This document shows positions 34,059-45,956 of a stretch of 64,000 nucleotides of DNA, in pieces. This stretch comes from Metarhizium brunneum (lineage: Eukaryota > Ascomycota > Sordariomycetes > Hypocreales > Clavicipitaceae): the NCBI RefSeq assembly GCF_013426205.1, contig NC_089424.1, positions 1,240,001-1,304,000 on the forward strand. Direction: 5' to 3'. Every line of letters starts with the position of its first letter. The stretch's first letter is position 1. Below the pieces are notes generated by a model that was not told where the DNA came from, did no database searches, and saw only the letters and a program-made list of their open reading frames with translations. Both the position numbers and the translations under genes were made by a program.

Positions 34059-37000
34059 ATGCCCGTCGTGACGCCAGAAAAGCTGGCAAGCCTGCAAAGG
34101 CAATCAAGGGACATTAGAAATGTAGGGGACACTCAAGACATCCCATGAGTCTGCACTAACAGGAATGCATGTAGATCTGCATCTTGGCTCATGTTGATCA
34201 TGGCAAAACCTCACTCACAGATGCCCTGCTCGCCACAAATGGTATCATCTCGCCAAAACTCGCCGGCAAGATTCGATACCTCGACTCACGGCCAGACGAA
34301 CAGCTTCGAGGCATCACCATGGAGTCATCGGCCATCTCATTATACTTTTCCATGCTAAGGAGAGCTGCGCCTGAAGCCGCGCCCGAGGCTAAGGAGTATC
34401 TTATCAACCTGATCGATTCACCTGGTCATATTGACTTTAGCAGCGAGGTGTCCACCGCGTCACGACTTTGCGATGGTGCCGTGGTTCTGGTAGATGCAGT
34501 TGAAGGGGTTTGCAGCCAAACGGTCACAGTCCTGCGACAAACCTGGACAGAAAAACTGAAGCCGTTGCTGGTTATCAACAAGATGGACCGGCTGGTTACA
34601 GAGCTGAAGATGACCCCTGCCGAAGCCTACGTGCATATTAGCAAGCTTCTGGAGCAAGTCAACGCCGTCCTGGGGAGCTTTTTCCAAGGGGAGCGCATGG
34701 AAGAAGATCTCAACTGGAGGGAGAGGATGGAGGAGCGGGTGAATGCAGCAGTGGCGGCCAAAGCATCCGCAGACGAGGACTTTTCTTCAGACGCTGGGGA
34801 GCTGCAATTCGAGGAGCGTGACGATGAAGACATCTACTTTGCTCCGGAAAAGAACAATGTCATCTTTAGTAGTGCCACTGACGGCTGGGCATTTACTTGT
34901 CGGCAATTTGCTAGTTTATATGAGAAGAAACTCGGCATCAAGCGTGGATTGATGGAAAAAGTCTTATGGGGCAACTTCTACCTCGATCCAAAGACCAAAA
35001 AAATCCTGGGCCAGAAACACCTGAAGGGCCGAAATCTCAAGCCCATGTTTGTCCAGCTGGTTCTGGAGCCCGTGTGGACAGTCTACCAGGCAACATGCGG
35101 CGGTGACAATGGCAAGGTGGACCCGTCTCTACTGGAAAAAGTCACCAAATCTTTGAGCCTGACTATTTCACCGCACGTCATCCGAGCACGGGATCCGAGA
35201 TTACTACTAACAACGGTATTTGCCTCGTGGCTACCTCTATCCACGGCACTGCTCGTCTCTGTTGTCGAGTCTTTGCCGTCACCACCTGCTGCGCAGGCCG
35301 AGCGAGTCCCGGATCTCATCGAGCAGTCGCCGGGCTCAGGGGCTGTCGACAGGTCCATAAAGGAGGCAATGGTGTCGTTTAAACGCGAAAAGTCGGACCC
35401 CGTGGTTGCCTACGTCAGCAAAATGGTCTCCGTACCGGAGAGCGAGCTGCCTGAAAACAAGCGAAAGCCGGGACAGATGAGCGGCGAGGAGGCCAGAGAT
35501 ATGGCACGCAAGAAGCGAGCCGAAGCTGCCAGGGCAGCGCAAGAGGCAAATGGAGACGCATTGGATGGCCTTACTCAGGCCCTTGACGGCGCTCACATCA
35601 ACGACGATGAACCGGGAGAACACAGGGCAGACCCCGAACACTTGATTGGGTTCGCACGAATCTACTCTGGAACGCTATCAGTTGGCGACAAGTTATACGT
35701 TATTCCCCCAAAGTGGTCACCAGCAGAGCCAAAAGCAGAGCCACAGCCACAAGAGATTACAGTCACGGCGCTATACATGCTCATGGGAAGGAACTTGGAG
35801 GCACTGGAATCAGTACCTGCGGGCGTCGTCTTCGGCATCGGTGGCTTGGAGGGCAAAATTCTCAAGTCGGGGACTCTTTGCAGCAAGCTCGAGGGCGCCG
35901 TCAACCTGGCTGGCGTCAGCATGGCCGGAAAGCCCATTGTGCGAGTGGCCCTGGAGCCGGTGAACCCGGCCGATCTGGACAAGATGATACACGGTCTCGG
36001 GCTCCTGGTGCAAAGCGACCCGTGTGCAGAGTACGAGCAGTTTGGGAGCGGCGAGCACGTATTACTGACCGCTGGCGAACTCCACCTGGAGCGGTGTCTC
36101 ACCGATCTCAAGGAGAGATTTGCACGATGTGACATTCAGGCTGGAGAGCCCATTGTTCCGTACAGGGAGACGATTGTACGAGTGGACGAGATGCGACCTC
36201 CCGTGAACAAGGACCTCGGCAGAGGCGCCGTGGTGGGGACTACGACGTCAAAACAAGTCACGATATCGCTACGGGTGCGACCTCTTCCCCCCGACGTCAC
36301 GGATTTCTTGCTCAAGAACGCCGACGCCATCAAGCGCCTGTACACGGAAACCAAACCAGGCGAGAGCGGCGAGGAGCAGGAGCAGGAGCAGCCAGACGGC
36401 CAGGAGGACAAGATTGTTGCCGACACGGCCGTGACCGCCGTCGACTCGCTCTCCATCGACGAGCTCAGGAAGCAACTTCAGAAGCAGCTGGAGACGGGCA
36501 AAGGGCGAGACGTGTGGAAGAACCGAGTCGACAGCATCGCCGCCTTTGGACCCAGGAGGACAGGCCCCAACCTGCTCATCGACGCGACCAAGAACAGCAT
36601 TCTCCCCAAGGCATTCGGGACCGAGGCCAGGGAAACCACACGGGCCCCTCGCGCCGGCGAAGCCCTCGACCCAAGTCACCTATCGGACAAGATTACATAC
36701 GCGTTCCAGCTGGCGACGGCGCACGGCCCGCTCTGCAACGAGCCGATGCAAGGAGTCGCCGTCTTCATCGAGGACGTGTCGCTCGACGGCGGCGGCGGCG
36801 AGGACGACGGCTCGGCGCGCGACAAGCTCAGCCGGCTGACGAGCGAGGTCATCAAGACATTCCAGGCGTCCCTGCGGGCGGGCTTCCTCGACTGGTCGCC
36901 GCGGCTCATGCTCGCCATGTACAGCGTGGAGATCCAGGCGTCGACCGAGGTGCTCGGGCGGGTGTACGACGTGCTCACGCGGCGGCGCGGGCGGGTGGTG

Positions 37001-37327
37001 GCGGAGACGATGAAGGAGGGGACGCCCTTCTTCACGGTGCGGGCGGTGCTCCCCGTGGCCGAGAGCTTCGGGTTCGCGGACGAGATGCGCAAGAGGACCA
37101 GCGGCGCCGCGCAGCCGCAGCTCGTCTTTACGGGCTTCGAGGTCCTCGACCAGGACCCCTTCTGGGTGCCCTTCACCGAGGACGACCTCGAGGACCTGGG
37201 CGAGCTGGCCGACAGGGAGAACGTCGCCAAGAGGTACATGGACAGAGTGAGGAGGAAGAAGGGCCTGCTGGTCGAGGGCAGGAACGTGGCCACCGACGCG
37301 GAGAAGCAGAGGACAATGAAGCGGTAG
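34059..37327 (+). CDS. EFL1: Elongation factor-like GTPase EFL1 (Ria1), 60S ribosome maturation
   Basis: Two exons: 34059-34121 and 34175-37327 (1071 residues), joined at RN|ICILAHVDHGKTSL. Exon 1 encodes MPVVTPEKLASLQRQSRDIRN. The intron is 53 nt with donor GTAGGG, branch CTAAC and acceptor TAG. GTPase motifs: G1 AHVDHGKT (26-33), switch I RGITMESSA, G3 DSPGH (102-106), G4 NKMD (156-159). An EF-2-like architecture follows, with the charged insertion in the G domain that separates EFL1 from EF-2 (about 180-240), domain II around residue 500, domain IV and a C-terminal domain ending RRKKGLLVEGRNV. EFL1 acts with SDO1/SBDS to release eIF6 (TIF6) from pre-60S subunits in the cytosol. GC rises sharply in the last third of the gene. 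Confidence 0.95.
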
Positions 37328-39026
37328 GCAAAAGCGGCGGAGCTGCGAATTGGGTTTTTTTTTTTTTTTTTTGCAAAACAAAATATACTAGTATATACAA
37401 GTGAAATTAAGGTTAGGGTTTTCAGCTCCTTGAAACCACACAAGAGCAAGGCCACGGGTCGCCCCCTACCTCGGTTGATTATATAAATGTATGTACAACA
37501 TAACTATGTGTGCCCCGTAAACAGGGCCGGAGCCACAACGATATTCGGCAGCGGCATATTCCGGACGAGCAAACACTCGAGTCCGGAGAAGCAAAGTAAT
37601 ATAAAATACCTTGGGTACCTACCTAGGTATGTTACAAGTATAAACGAAGCCGGCATGGGCGTACACCAGGACGATAATGCCCTTTGTTCCCCAGTGGGCA
37701 TCCAGGAGCGAGGTTGGTTTCTCCTCGGCGCAGCCGGACATCCCTTGCGGCTGCCAGCAACAAAAAAAGAGAATTGATTATTTCGACTCCACCCCCAAAT
37801 AGCTCGTGAAACTGCTGGCTTGTTGTACATTGCTGTAGTAGCATCCCTACATAAGTATGCGAGGTGGCTCTGTTGGTGGGCACTGCAATTCAACACCGTC
37901 GACGCAAAAATGCACACATCAGCGTTGCTTGACCCTCGCGACGCCTCGTGTCCACAAATATTTGGCCCGGGGTGTTTTTTTTTTCCTTTCATTAAAAAGA
38001 AGGAAAAAGATTCTTCCCCATGAGCAGATTAGTTGGTCGTTTGCCAAGCCGGACATGGACATGGCAACGAGTCGAGTCGAGTCGGCATCTGCTACTCCGT
38101 ATACGTATCATTGCAAGGCAGGCAAGGCGGTGCCCACAAGACGTCAACGTTGGACAGGACATGCTGCGTACAATGTTTTGGCCAAAGTGTCAAGTTGCAC
38201 TGAAAGAAACGACGGACCAGGGCTCGGAGCGTATGCATGTTGTACGCGCAATACAAACTCAGGGACAAGCTTTATTGCGCGCAGGGGTCGGGCGAAAAGA
38301 TTCCTCAGCAAAGGCAGTTCCAATACGAGCTTCTTCTGCCAACGGCTCTCGCTGCGGAGCATTCCGGTAATGACAGGGCGCCCGCAAGGTTCAATGTTGA
38401 CTTGGGACCAGACTTCTTTACATCTCGGCTCAGCCCACCTTGCGCATAAGACGGACCCCAGCATCATAAAAGAAGTAGCCAAGCGATCGGCCAACTATAT
38501 TCGATGCAACGCCCCTTTCGTCACCGAGACGCGCCCCAAATCTCCACCTCGCAGCTCGACCTTGCGCAAAAGCAAGCCCGCCGTGGTATCCAACGTCTGG
38601 ATAATTGAGACTCTTGATTTCAATCAAATGTAGCATTGTATTCCGACAAGCCTTGCAGACGCCACGCTAATTTAGATGCCGCAGCCAAACCGAGACCCCC
38701 AAAATGAAAATGAAAACAGACACAAGCCAAAACATCTAGTAATAGCCATGCATCCATCATGTACTCCGTACCACCGCACTAAACCAAGGACCAGAAAACA
38801 ACAGTATGCAAGATTCTCCATACAAAAACACCGGCCCCTTTAAGATTATCCCGACTCTTCATATCCGTCCCAAATGGAGAGCGTATAAAATATACAACAT
38901 GGAAAAGAAAAAAAAATTTAAAAAAAAAAAAAAAAGAGGGAGAGAAACTGAATAAAAACAACAGACGAAAAATAAAATGTAAACCGGCGTATTGAAGCGA
39001 GCAATAGTGTAGAGCAGGCAGCATCT
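37328..39026. other. Intergenic between EFL1 and small hypothetical gene
   Basis: 1.7 kb without a supportable gene. It has an 18-nt T run (37355-37372) just after EFL1, A-rich tracts around 38908-38935 and two dispersed 9-mers. A 258-codon plus-strand frame (37857-38633) has no recognisable domain and I do not call it. Confidence 0.45.
38093..38770 (+). repeat. Two dispersed 9-mers TACTCCGTA
   Basis: Exact copies at 38093-38101 and 38762-38770. The second has G/C flanks (GTACTCCGTAC). Confidence 0.7.
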
Positions 39027-39458
39027 TTAGACCTTGTTCGTGTTGTAGGCATGTTGGTGGATGTGGTCTCCAAAGTATCGACTTCTCGTCTGCGGCACAG
39101 AAACGCCCGCGTTGCCTGCCCATACCCCGGTGTAGTTGCCGAAACGGACGGCGTATCGGTCATCCTCGATGACGAAATAATCTATCCGCCTCTGGATGCA
39201 GCCGCCATCCTTGGACTGGTGGTTCACCTGGGGCTGCTGCTGATGTGACGGAGTCGGCGAGACGACGGAGAGCGAGCGGCGCCCCTGACCGCCGGGATAA
39301 TAGTGCAGGTCCTGAACCTCGAGCGTGCCGACGAGCGTGCGCTCGCTGTCGTTGATGTCCGTGTTTGAGAGGGACGTCTCAGAGATGCGGCGCGACGAAG
39401 GGTCGAGCGAACTTGTGCGCGAGGATTTGAGGGACGTGGCCCATTCTCTGAACGGCAT
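39027..39458 (-). CDS. Small hypothetical protein, 143 residues
   Basis: Single exon starting MPFREWATSLKSSRT in a strong context (CCCACCATGCC on the coding strand) and ending at a stop at 39029-39027. The first third is Ser/Arg-rich and the middle Gln/Ser-rich. The last 50 residues look folded, with RRIDYFVIEDDRYAVRFGNY and a final His-rich tail. I do not recognise the family. Support comes from the start context, the ordered hydrophobic/charged pattern of the C-terminal part and its position in an otherwise gene-free stretch. It could still be part of a larger spliced gene. Confidence 0.6.
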   Translation of the reverse strand: MPFREWATSLKSSRTSSLDPSSRRISETSLSNTDINDSERTLVGTLEVQDLHYYPGGQGRRSLSVVSPTPSHQQQPQVNHQSKDGGCIQRRIDYFVIEDDRYAVRFGNYTGVWAGNAGVSVPQTRSRYFGDHIHQHAYNTNKV

Positions 39459-42400
39459 GGTGGGAGATTGGTAAGGGGGGGAACCGGTGAGTTGGACTTT
39501 CAAGTTGTCGTTTTGACTTTTGGTTAGAAGAGAGAGAAAGCGGCGGGCAATATGAGGTATTTCGGGGCTTGGTGGTGTTGATAAAAGAGCTCAGGGTCAT
39601 CGGAGAAGTTCAGGTCGAGCGGAGACGATAATAAATCATGACAACACTGCGACACCGGACACGTAGACTTGATGATACGTTGGACCCAGTGTAGTCATCG
39701 TTTTTGTAACTCACGGTTGACAGCGACAAAGACAACCGCAAACAAGGTGAATGCCAGACGAGCTTCTGGGTATATCTACCGCTTTTATGACAAGGGGACA
39801 AGGAAACAAGCCACAACCAACACCTTGAAAGACCAGCGGGCAGGGATGGGCGGCACATCCCACCCCACCGACGCAAGTCGCCAGCTCTTTCCTCACAGAG
39901 AGTTGCTAAGAGCTGCTAGGCGTTGCAAAGGAGCGCCTCGACAAGGGTCCGACTGGTCAGACTGGTGTGATAGAGAAAGGGCCGGGCTGCGATTGAGCGC
40001 CGGCTCGGTGGTTTTGCACCTCCTGTGGAGAACTGGGGTTGACGAAAAGGGGGGGGCCTAGGCAGGCCAACATGGGGTGAACCGGAAGAATGCCCATGAT
40101 CCAGGGCTGGAGGATGGCGGACGGATGATGAATGATGGACGATGGGGAGACGGGGGGATGGCGGGATCCAGACTCGTAGTACTCCGTGCTAGCACTCCCA
40201 GTCAAGTTGACGCGGGAATGGTGACTTGCCTTGCCTATCGTTGCCCTGTCTTGCTTAGCTTTTTTACTTTTGAGATGTCGGGATGTGAGACCCAAGTGTC
40301 TCTCGTAGGGCCGTGGAAGATGCAGGGCCTGGTGACATTTGGAGAGTACGGAGTAAGGACGGAAGGCGATTTCCGAGCCCCCAATTAATACACGCTGTTT
40401 TTAAGCCTCGTTCCTCCCAGTCTTCCCCCTCCCCACAAGCATGGTCCCGTTTCCCAGGCAGTCGAGGAAAGCGCCTGACAGGGACGGGAACAAGAGATGT
40501 GGACGCTGACCAATTGAGCCATTGGATGTTCCCATATCCAGCTCATCCACCGCCACCGCGGGCCACTTGAAGCAACTCAAAATCGGTCTCGTGCCTTTTC
40601 CCGTCAATTCGAGCCCACTGGGACTTTGCCCTCAACCGGTACTTGATGTATGGATGTATGTACGGGTGACATCAATTGATCTGCTGCCCCCCATCCGCCC
40701 GGGATCATGGGTCAATGAGATGGATTTGTCCGGTGGTTTTTTGTTTCTCCTCGCCCGCAGTACTACTAGTACTACGCGGCTTGCTTGACTGCGGCATAGC
40801 GGTGCCGGCGTCATGGCAAAGAAAATCATGCCATGCTCCAGGGGTATTCATTCCCCCCAAGGGTGTTCCTCCGAGGGTATGCATGCATAATTGTACATAC
40901 GGGGGGAAGAAACGTTGGACGCAAAATTGCAAAGTTGAAAACCAAGCTTTCCTCGCCACAACAGAGAATCTTTTCTTGAATTGGAATCTCGATTTTCCTT
41001 GATCTGCCAGAACTGGCGTAGATTAAAGCTTGATGCCACCGCAAGGCAGGCTGGGTTGGGGGACCGCCCTCTCTTCTTCCTCTTCCCAGTTCCGATTTCC
41101 GCCCCGCCGGGAAACGGCCATGCTGGATTCCTTTGGATATATGCCAGGCAGTTTGCAGCCACGGGAGAGCGCTGGCGTCGGCCAAGTTGGAGTGCGCCCG
41201 AGTGCCGTTGCAGATGGTGGCGGGACTTGGGGGAGCCACCAGCCCCCCGGGTAAAATCATGGGGAAGGCTGTGATTGTGATGGACGGAGCATGCGCGGCA
41301 TATTAGATGCCTGCCGTTTTTGTTTTTTTTTTCTTGCGGTTGGTTTTCGCTGGGCTGAGGGTTTGGAGTCGGATGCCGTTGTTGGCGTTGACAGAGAAAA
41401 TGGATCTGGGGCCTTTGCTCCTTCCTTTTTTTTGCAACGGGCCGCTCTCGTCTCCGTCGAAATATATCCGACGGGGATTTACAAAGCTCTCCAAGACGAC
41501 GCTCTCCTTCCTCGCAAGCAAGGATACTTGCCAAGGATGGTTCACCCAGCCCTATCCCGACGCCTCTACTCCGTACGAAAGATACAGCAAGTCTTGCTAG
41601 CATTACATGCCTAGGTATGTATGCATTACTCATTACGCTACATATCGTAGCGGTGCTGACTATTTCCAGTTTCTCCGACTATTGGGTCGCGGAGAAGCAC
41701 CCTCGTGGAAGCCAACATCCACCCCAAGAATTCGGTCCGTACGTACACTCCGGATATCGAGCACACTACGGTCTATCACTTGAGCTAGCGGGCCGAACTG
41801 GTCGACCTAGGTGGCAGCAACGGGTTCAGAGTCAGGACCATGCGTTAGATCCAAGCACCGCAGCGCCATGGCTTGGAGGCGTGCCGAACAGCTTCCACAC
41901 TAACGAATGCCCTACGGCACCTTACAGTATAGCGCCTGATGCTCAGGCACCTTGTGTCTCATAGAGTCCCGCGTACCTGTGTGTATGTCTACAGGAACAT
42001 GGAAGGAAATCAGATCAACTTGGCAGATGATGGGATTCTGTTGGGGCAGAGGTCGAGGGGGGTTCCATGGGGCAAGATGAAACAGGCCTTGATCCAAATG
42101 CCTAGTCTCGACCAAACAAATTTCCACGATTGCAAAGAAAGGCACGATTTGCCTGACTGGCACCCTGACCCTTGTTTCTTCCACCCCAAGCCCTTCGGCC
42201 ATCGCCATCCGTCGAGCTGACGAGGGGAAGAGGGCCCCGGATCCCCTCTTCAACGGCCAGTGTCTCCATAGCCCAGCAGTCCATCTAGCCCTCTGGGGAC
42301 GCTGTCGTCGATGCTTTCATTTTAATTGGGCTTTGGATTTCTGCATTGGGCCCCTGACTAGGCCTAGAGTCAGTGGTTCATCCGCTCTTTTCTGAACGAC

Positions 42401-44656
42401 GCCTCTTGGTCTGGTCAAATCGCCACAGCGAGATGGAGATGCGGGACAGGCATAAACGCCACGCTTGACGTGAAAGAGGCTCAAACTAGAGCTGCCGTGT
42501 TTGTGGATCGACATCCTGCTGTCATTTACCGAGTGCTTAGAGAGTGGCAGTGGCCGCCACTTGTGCCATTGGTCCGGGGGGTATTTGTCTACAGATTGAT
42601 TGGTCTGGCGGCTTGTCCTCCGCTGACGATATTGGATAATGACAACGGGCTTGCTGGGCTTCTTAGTAGACTATAGGATGTGTCAAGTGTAGTCAAGAGG
42701 GTCCGCAAACCGTATTCGTGGTCACAAACCCAATGACCTTTTGGGGGGGGTGTCATGAACAAATTTCCACTTCAGAGTCGCATTCTCCACTGGAAAGACT
42801 TTCTCGCAAAGTCGTACTCGAATCTAGGGGTCTGGGGTCCTTCCAACTTGCATCAACAAATGTATTTCGTTTGTTGGCCCAAATGACAAGCCAAAGCACA
42901 CCATGGTCTCGGTAGCCGTCCAAGTCACATCTACTAGCAGAGGCTTCAACCCGCAATGGTGAGTTCCATATTAATAAGGATCTAAAAAGAGCATCAAATT
43001 AATCTATGCCAATCGACCGAGTATTTGGACATGCCTAAATGACAACTAAATAAATGCAGGCGTAGATGAAAGGGCCAAGCGACATTGGGCCGTACAAGTT
43101 CTGTCCAGCCTATAACTAAACTACGGTTATAATAATGAGGCACTAAGATAAGAGCGAGAAATATTATTTCAACTCAAATAAGATAGAAATAAATTCTTCT
43201 TATACTACAAGCAAAGCAAAATGAAATAAGTACTCTATGTATACATTGTCAAGGCAAATTCCGGTTCCTATATATGCACAGTTGATGGAGAATTTGTCAC
43301 AGTCAGTTTGACCGCCTGAGATCTTTCGTTTACTTGACGACGAGCCAATTCCCCAGATCAGGTGGGAATATCATACTAGACATCCTGAGTAAATTTTGTT
43401 TCCTTTCTTCATTCGATGCGCATTATTATAAGTGGCAGAATAGTTTCACCGGCCTTGCAGGAGACCTTTCAGGTTCGAGGCGCAGAATGTACGTACACTT
43501 TTTCATTGCCTATCTTGAGCAAAGCATTAACTTGACCTAGGAAATCTAAGCCCATTGCGACATTTTGGTATAGCCACAAACATGCCTCCCATCTCTACGA
43601 CGTAGGAGACTAGTAGACAGACACGAATTCAGCATTCATTATCTTCTTGTACGCGGACACTGCAGCAGAGACAGAGTTGAATCTGTTGGAGTTTTGGGGC
43701 TGTCTCTTGTTCCAGATTATCACAATCTTTCCGAGGCTTATAAATACGTGGCAGCATAAGACTCTCGCTTGGGTCGAGGGCTCAATGTCTCCAATGCTCT
43801 CTGTTAAGGAGCTCCAGGCTACCTTTCGCTGGAACCCGTGTAAAGATGTGATAGATTTGAGTATTGATGCTCTCACCAGACCCAATGGTGAGTTTTGCTT
43901 ACTTTGCCAGCCTTTGCCTCCGTCGACAGGCTGCTTGCTCCGCCACCGAGACGGCACGAACACTACATGACGCGATACATCGTCGCTTACAGAGGCGTAT
44001 TACGCCTGGTAATTATTGGGGACCTAACTATTCAGCTCTTCGAGAAGCTCCTCAGTCCCGATTTAAAGCCGAGAATGCTACGACAAGCGACCCGGCAAAT
44101 CGGCTTGGTCTCAGGGCGCCTTATAATGATGCAGCGGGCAACTGCGCAGGTGGTATTGCGACTTTCATGTGCATCAACATTCTTGTTGACCAGCTGAATG
44201 GTGTATCGAGCGCCTTACCGATGAATATAATGACTTGCAAGATTAGGGAGAAGTAATTCATTACATGAAAGGGGATGCAGTTATAGCTAGAGACTTGATT
44301 GCCGTTATCTTCCGGCTATCACATTGCCTAGCTTGTTCTCGTCTGGCCAGAAAGAGGCGAGACAGTTATTCGCCGTGCTTCTTTTATTTTCACCTCGTAG
44401 CCAAATAACTTTATCATGGGATTGACTTTCTCTCCTGTATCTTCTAGTGTTGTCTCGGATAGAATCAACGCATCAGTTCCATGCATGATGACACAATGGA
44501 TACTATAGTAGCTAAGCATGCTGTCTCATAAAACGGCGAAAAAGAGACCGCAATCAAGGGCCGCTCGACGATGGTCTAAACAATAATAAATAGCCAAAGG
44601 ACAGGAGCCCAAAAAAAAGATGGTAAACGACATGGTAAACCTGGCAAAAAATAAAT
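39459..44656. other. 5.2 kb interval without supportable protein genes; AT-rich on the right
   Basis: The left part (39.5-42.9 kb) has normal composition with scattered frames, the longest 261 codons (40848-41633, minus), none recognisable. A complete intron-like signal stands alone at 41615-41669. From about 42950 the sequence becomes AT-rich, typical of degraded or silenced fungal DNA. Frames at 43610-44250 are short and on both strands. No transposon protein is recognised. Confidence 0.45.
40347..41575 (+). repeat. Dispersed 9-mers at 40347 and 41567
   Basis: TACGGAGTA at 40347-40355 and TACTCCGTA at 41567-41575. A one-mismatch copy lies at 40180-40188. Confidence 0.7.
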
Positions 44657-44730
44657 CTCCCCCGGAAAGGCTCGAACTTTCAACCTCCTGATTAACAGTC
44701 AGACGCGCTAGCCAATTGCGCCACGGAGGA
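44657..44730 (-). tRNA. tRNA-Asn (GUU), copy A
   Basis: 74 nt. Acceptor stem TCCTCCG pairs with CGGGGGA, with discriminator G. D arm GCGC/GCGC. Anticodon loop CTGTTAA (anticodon GTT) sits on stem TCTGA/TCAGG. T arm GAAAG/CTTTC has loop TTCGAGC. It is identical to copy D and lies in the opposite direction to the other three. A six-T terminator follows on its strand (44651-44646). Confidence 0.95.
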
Positions 44731-45597
44731 CGACCGATTGTTGTGAAAAGACGTCGCTAATTAATTACATGAGGGTCGTACAGAAACAGCCCCGCTTTTT
44801 TACGCCTCTTGATAAAGTCGGTCAGATGCCTTTACAATAAAGTGTGTCCGTCTAAAAATTATATAGGCCCTTTTACAAGCCGTTATAGAAACGACGGAAA
44901 GAAGAGTCTAATATACTACGTGTACAAGGTAAGCCTTGAGGGTAGGACAGCGAAGTCGGTCGCTTCGTTTGCATGAATCCCACCAGACGGTGTTACGCAA
45001 ACCAGTGAATTCCTCCGTTCTTCGTCTAAAATGAAATGCCCCTGTCTTCGACACCATCGTGCTTTATTACGCTCTACGAAGAGACACATAACATGCTTCC
45101 AGTACCATAATTCGGCATTTTGGCAGTGTTGCCAAGACAAAGGTTAGTTACCACTGCTGAAAAATACCATCACCGATTAGTGGCCTACCCTGTACCACGT
45201 CTATCCTCAAACGCCTGGTGATTGACCAATTGCCAGCTACGGTGCGTCATGTATGCAGCAGGAAGAGTCTGGATCAAAGAGTTTGGCTCGAATAGGTAGA
45301 ACCCTTTCAAGTTTAGAGTGTGGTGAACCCCATACAATTTCGCGGAAAAAATGATGCGAATTTTGTCATTGCCAATATCCATATACGGTACGTCTACAAC
45401 CTGGCTGCAGATTGAATCACAACAAGGGGGAGTGAAGTTATTCGCAAAATTTCTCAGACATGTAATAGCTTTGCACAGTAAACTTTGCCGCGCCATGCGG
45501 TCACTTATCTCCTTCCACTACGTTGGCCATTGGTCATGACAGTGACTTCTTTCCAGCTAATTGACTAGAGTCAATAAGCTGCCTGCTTACTAACAAT
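44731..45597. other. Interval between inverted tRNA-Asn copies
   Basis: 867 bp of AT-rich sequence. A 103-codon minus-strand frame (45185-45496) is unrecognised. Nothing else is supported. Confidence 0.4.
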
Positions 45598-45671
45598 TCC
45601 TCCGTGGCGCAATTGGCTAGCGCGTCTGACTGTTAATCAGGAGGTTGAAAGTTCAAGCCTTTCCGGGGGAG
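45598..45671 (+). tRNA. tRNA-Asn (GUU), copy B
   Basis: 74 nt, identical to copies A and D except one base in the T loop (TTCAAGC instead of TTCGAGC, position 57). Seven-T terminator at 45675-45681. First of three direct copies spaced about 150 bp. Confidence 0.95.
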
Positions 45672-45748
45672 AAATTTTTTTGCTTTTTGTGGCTATATAT
45701 CTCAGCCGCGCTCTTAAATTACGATAAGATTCCGGGGCCGCCAACCTT

Positions 45749-45882
45749 TCCTCCGTGGCGCAATTGGCTAGCGCGTCTGACTGTTAATCAGGAGGTGAGT
45801 TAGAGAACCGATAACTTGTGATATGTGGAAATATTTGCTAATAGATTATAAAAGGTTGAAAGTTCGAGCCTTTCCGGGGGAG
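45749..45882 (+). tRNA. tRNA-Asn (GUU), copy C, interrupted by a 60-nt intron-like insert
   Basis: Both parts match copies A and D exactly: 45749-45794 (46 nt, ending CAGGAG) and 45855-45882 (28 nt, starting GTTGAAAG). The 60 nt between them (45795-45854) interrupt the variable loop between tRNA positions 45 and 46, whereas nuclear tRNA introns of fungi sit after position 37. Internal promoter boxes and a ten-T terminator (45887-45896) are intact. It may give a non-functional transcript, or a functional one if the insert can be removed. Confidence 0.9.
45795..45854 (+). other. Spliceosomal-intron-like insert within tRNA-Asn copy C
   Basis: 60 nt beginning GTGAGT and ending AAAAG, with branch-like GCTAAT (45837-45842) whose branch A is 13 nt from the end. 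The host sequence reads AG|GT at the junction, a proto-splice site. Because AG and GT occur at both ends, the insert is also bounded by a 4-bp AGGT direct repeat, as a target-site duplication would be. Size is typical for introns of this genome. No BHB (bulge-helix-bulge) or tRNA-endonuclease context is expected at this site. Confidence 0.75.
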
Positions 45883-45956
45883 ATTCTTTTTTTTTTGGCC
45901 GTAACTAAATCGCAGTCGCGGTCTTAGGGTACGATAAGAGTCCGGTTGGCAACAGC

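Noticed and set aside
37857..38633. 258-codon plus-strand frame
   Set aside because: No recognisable domain, atypical composition and competing frames on the other strand.
40848..41633. 261-codon minus-strand frame
   Set aside because: Low-complexity basic sequence without domain or splice support.
41720..41810. Possible tRNA on the minus strand (TAGCTCAAGTGATAGA as A box, GGACCGAATTC as B box)
   Set aside because: The acceptor and anticodon stems do not pair, the D stem has a mismatch and the T loop is off consensus. At most a decayed fragment.
42950..44650. AT-rich DNA as a transposon remnant altered by repeat-induced point mutation
   Set aside because: No transposase, reverse transcriptase, terminal repeat or target duplication could be recognised; only the composition suggests it.
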